In this document: piece after piece, positions 61,816 through 64,000 of the stretch
Layout of the letters: every line of letters begins with the position of its first letter
How positions within the stretch are numbered: the first letter of the stretch is position 1
Assembly: GCA_026645575.1 (NCBI GenBank)
Contig: JAPKMW010000002.1
Span: forward strand, 124,001 to 188,000
Length of the DNA stretch: 64,000 bases
Origin: Caldilineaceae bacterium
Lineage (GTDB): Bacteria > Chloroflexota > Anaerolineae > Caldilineales > Caldilineaceae
Reading direction: 5' to 3'
The notes under the pieces: model-generated
Databases searched by the model: none
What the model was told of the DNA's origin: nothing
The model's input: the letters and a program-made list of their open reading frames with translations, nothing else
Made by a program: the position numbers and the translations under genes

Positions 61816-62667
61816 CTAGGTTAATTGCGTCAAGTATTGCAAGGTGGCCGTTGCTGTAAAACCGAGTTCGCGTGCGATGGCGGACACGTCGTAGGCGGCG
61901 GCATATTCATTGCCTGGCTGCTCGAAGTAACCCAGATCGACCGCATCGCCCCACCAGTTGCGTAAAACAGCAGCCGTCGGCGCGCTGCTCCAGGCTCTAG
62001 CCGCCGTGGCATTGAGGATGCGCACACCGGGCTTGTACGGCGCTTCGGCTGCCAACGTGAAAGCGCACACGGCATCGGCCAGGACCATCACCGTAATGCC
62101 GCCCAGTGCCCATTGCCCCAACGGTCGTACCCCCGCCGGTTGACCGGGATTCTCATCGGGGCGCACCGAGGAGAGACGCAGGTTGATCACGTCGAGTGTC
62201 TCGTCCTGCCGCTGATAGTAGCGCGTGACCTCTTCCATCAGGTATTTGGACAACCCATAGCCATCGCGGTCAAGACAGGGGTGTTCATCGGGAATGGGCA
62301 GTTGGACAGGGCGAAATTTGACGTTTTGAAAGCCCACCGCCGCAATCGAACTTGCCATGACGAACTTGCGACAACCCCGATCCATCAGGTAGCGCATAAG
62401 ACAACGCGTCCCTTCCACATTAACCAGAATGCCATCGCGCTCCAGACAGCCGCCGGTGACCGCCGCCAGGTGAATCACCACATCAATCGCGTGTTGATCA
62501 AGCTGGCGTAAATCCTCGAATGCACCGAAATCACCACGGACAAAGGGAATGCCGGGTAAATTAGGCGGCCGGCGGCTCATCGCAATCACTTGATGATGGG
62601 GCGCCAGCGCGGCTGACAGCGCCTTGCCAATAAACCCGCTGGCGCCGGTGATGAGAATCGTACTCAT
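61816..62667 (-). CDS. NAD-dependent epimerase/dehydratase (extended SDR)
   Basis: 283 residues. NAD motif TGASGFIG near the N-terminus, VIHLAAVTGG, catalytic Ser in MASSIAAVG and YxxxK in YGLSKYLMEE. Sugar-nucleotide or related epimerase type; the C-terminal substrate domain is short. AAGGAG lies 5-6 nt before the ATG. Monocistronic, divergent from the solute-binding protein gene. Confidence 0.92.
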   Translation of the reverse strand: MSTILITGASGFIGKALSAALAPHHQVIAMSRRPPNLPGIPFVRGDFGAFEDLRQLDQHAIDVVIHLAAVTGGCLERDGILVNVEGTRCLMRYLMDRGCRKFVMASSIAAVGFQNVKFRPVQLPIPDEHPCLDRDGYGLSKYLMEEVTRYYQRQDETLDVINLRLSSVRPDENPGQPAGVRPLGQWALGGITVMVLADAVCAFTLAAEAPYKPGVRILNATAARAWSSAPTAAVLRNWWGDAVDLGYFEQPGNEYAAAYDVSAIARELGFTATATLQYLTQLT

Positions 62668-62783
62668 AATTACTCCTTCTTGGGTGAGACAGGGTTGGTG
62701 AGAAGCTGATCTTATCACAAGCCCAACGCTTTCCCAACCCTTATCATCTACACGCTTGCCGCCACCCACCCCTTTTTGCACAA

Positions 62784-62812
62784 TTGCTCAGATCCGGTAG
62801 CCATGCTATACT
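62784..62812 (+). promoter_or_regulatory. sigma70-type promoter of the final solute-binding protein gene
   Basis: TTGCTC, 17-nt spacer, TATACT; 107 nt before the start. The leader contains the hairpin GGACGG...CCGTCC. Confidence 0.55.
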
Positions 62813-62918
62813 ACTGTTGGACGGATGCTCCACCCGTCCGCTGGATTCGCCATTACTCCAATTTATATAACTTAAAGAAGCAAAATCGATTTACTGTTGG
62901 AACCAGTAGGAGGTCCAA

Positions 62919-64000
62919 ATGCAAGCCACGTCTCTCAGTCGTCGCACATTTCTCAAGAGCGCCGCTTTCTCTGGCGCAGCGTTGGCGCTGGCGGCTTGCG
63001 CCATGCCGGCGGCGCCAGCCGCCACGGAAGGGGGGCAATCCGCGCCAGGCGGAGAAGCTATTGAGATCATTCACTTTGACCGCAATATCCCCCAAGACAT
63101 CGAATTCCGCAAGGAGTTGGCTGACCGGTTTAGCCAAGATAACCCGGGAATTACCGTCAAGATCGAAGTGATGCCCGATGACTATGCCGCCACCTTGATC
63201 GCGCGCATTGCTTCCGGTACAGCCGGCGACTGCTTCCGCTATGGCACTCACTATGGCATGGCAAACTGGGCCTTACGCGGTATTTTGCAGCCGCTGGACG
63301 ATTTTATCGCCAAAGATGGCTATGATCTCGCTGTCTATTTCCAAGGGGCGATGGACGCCTGCAAAGTCGAGGGCAAGGTCTATGCCCTGCCGGTCAACGG
63401 CCATCCGGGTTGGTCGGCCATCTACTATCAACCGGAACTCTTTGCCGAAGCGGGCGTCGAGGAGCCAACCGACACCTGGACTTACGATGACATGACCGAG
63501 GCAGCGCGCAAGATGACCAAAGGCACGGACCAATATGGCCTCTGGGTGGCGCCCTATTACGAAGCAACCCTGACCCCCATTTCAGCCTTTGGCGGCTGGC
63601 CCATGGACGACACCGGCACCAAAGCCCTCTATGACGACGAAAAGACCATTGCCGGTGTGCGCTGGATCTATGATATGATGCAAACCGACAAGGTCGCCCT
63701 GCCCAACCCTGGCTTTGACACGCGTGTCCAACTCTGGTCATCGGGCAAAGTAGCGATGGTCCTCTCCGGTATCTGGGAAGGCTCCTACCTGGGCGACGCC
63801 ACCCCGGCAGACAAGACGCTGAAAGTGGCGTCCGGCCCGATTGGCCCTTCCGGCAACCGCGGCGGCTTTATGGGGTGCAATGTCTTCCCTGTAATGCAGA
63901 GCAGCAAACATGCCTACGAGACCTGGCTCTGGCAGAAGTTTATTTGCAGCAAGGAAGTGGGCATTGAAAATGTTGCACGTATCGGCGAACCCGGCCTACG
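62919..64000 (+). CDS. ABC sugar transporter solute-binding protein, Tat lipoprotein, cut by window edge
   Basis: 360 codons visible of an expected 430-450. Twin-arginine SRRTFLKSAAF then lipobox LALAAC, an Ala/Pro/Gly spacer and the family 1 binding fold (IEIIHFDRNIPQDIEF, IARIASGTAGDCFRYG, MVLSGIWEGSYLG). AGGAGG lies 5 nt before the ATG. A second sugar-type binding protein beside the one at 47277; its permeases probably lie beyond the right edge. Confidence 0.92.
   Translation, partial: MQATSLSRRTFLKSAAFSGAALALAACAMPAAPAATEGGQSAPGGEAIEIIHFDRNIPQDIEFRKELADRFSQDNPGITVKIEVMPDDYAATLIARIASGTAGDCFRYGTHYGMANWALRGILQPLDDFIAKDGYDLAVYFQGAMDACKVEGKVYALPVNGHPGWSAIYYQPELFAEAGVEEPTDTWTYDDMTEAARKMTKGTDQYGLWVAPYYEATLTPISAFGGWPMDDTGTKALYDDEKTIAGVRWIYDMMQTDKVALPNPGFDTRVQLWSSGKVAMVLSGIWEGSYLGDATPADKTLKVASGPIGPSGNRGGFMGCNVFPVMQSSKHAYETWLWQKFICSKEVGIENVARIGEPGL

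Overview
The window looks like a chromosomal segment from a Chloroflexota bacterium, most likely of the Anaerolineae/Caldilineae type. This is inferred from gene content and style, not from a marker gene. Pointers are the SARP/AAA/TPR regulators, Tat-plus-lipobox solute-binding proteins, Thr/Pro-rich surface proteins, a caa3 oxidase with fused subunits I and III, and clusters that combine enolase-superfamily, Gfo/Idh/MocA and phytanoyl-CoA dioxygenase genes. Base composition is moderately GC-rich by eye. I saw no rRNA, tRNA, CRISPR array or intact transposase.

Layout. 1-5.8 kb: an Ldh2-type dehydrogenase behind a TPR lipoprotein, a class III CoA-transferase, and small membrane proteins (DUF1622, DUF305, DUF2254). 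5.8-10.1 kb: a minus-strand cytochrome oxidase operon (ctaC, fused ctaD-E, a small membrane protein). 10.2-14.6 kb: a truncated DUF2332 gene, a YraQ-type permease with its TIGR03943 partner, a beta-propeller protein and a GNAT acetyltransferase. 14.6-18.4 kb: a transposase scar and a 1098-residue SARP-family regulator. 19-24.7 kb: three enolase-superfamily enzymes around a ThDP enzyme. 24.7-29.9 kb: an RHH/HNH pair, a surface protein, DUF6155, a PhyH dioxygenase, a decapitated Gfo/Idh gene and a PD-(D/E)XK-like protein. 29.9-34.7 kb: two Gfo/Idh oxidoreductases, an MTOX-like flavoenzyme and an aldo/keto reductase. 34.9-39.8 kb: an orphan UPF0175 gene, a CHAT-protease/FGE-fold fusion with a 49-residue ORF in front, and a toxin-antitoxin-like pair. 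39.9-45.8 kb: a complete peptide/nickel-type ABC operon. 46.2-59.9 kb: a sugar ABC transporter with PhyH, SDR and Gfo/Idh genes, interrupted by a UPF0175/PIN pair and an AlbA-ParA pair. 59.9-64 kb: an AAA/PD-(D/E)XK protein, an epimerase and the start of another sugar-binding protein.

Functionally, most of the window reads as a catabolic island. ABC importers bring in an organic solute, and NAD(P)-, flavin-, Fe(II)/2-oxoglutarate-, ThDP- and Mg-dependent enzymes process it. The actual substrate cannot be read from sequence.

Two signals stand out. First, the C-terminal FGE/C-lectin tail of the CHAT protein has the spacing and codon pattern of a diversity-generating-retroelement variable region. 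Second, the intergenic spaces carry about twenty long inverted repeats, many built from 6-8 bp units. They often start at or inside stop codons. Some are nested, one appears to be inserted in frame into the CHAT gene, two homologous copies have opposite loop orientations, and one half-copy sits at the breakpoint of a truncated gene.
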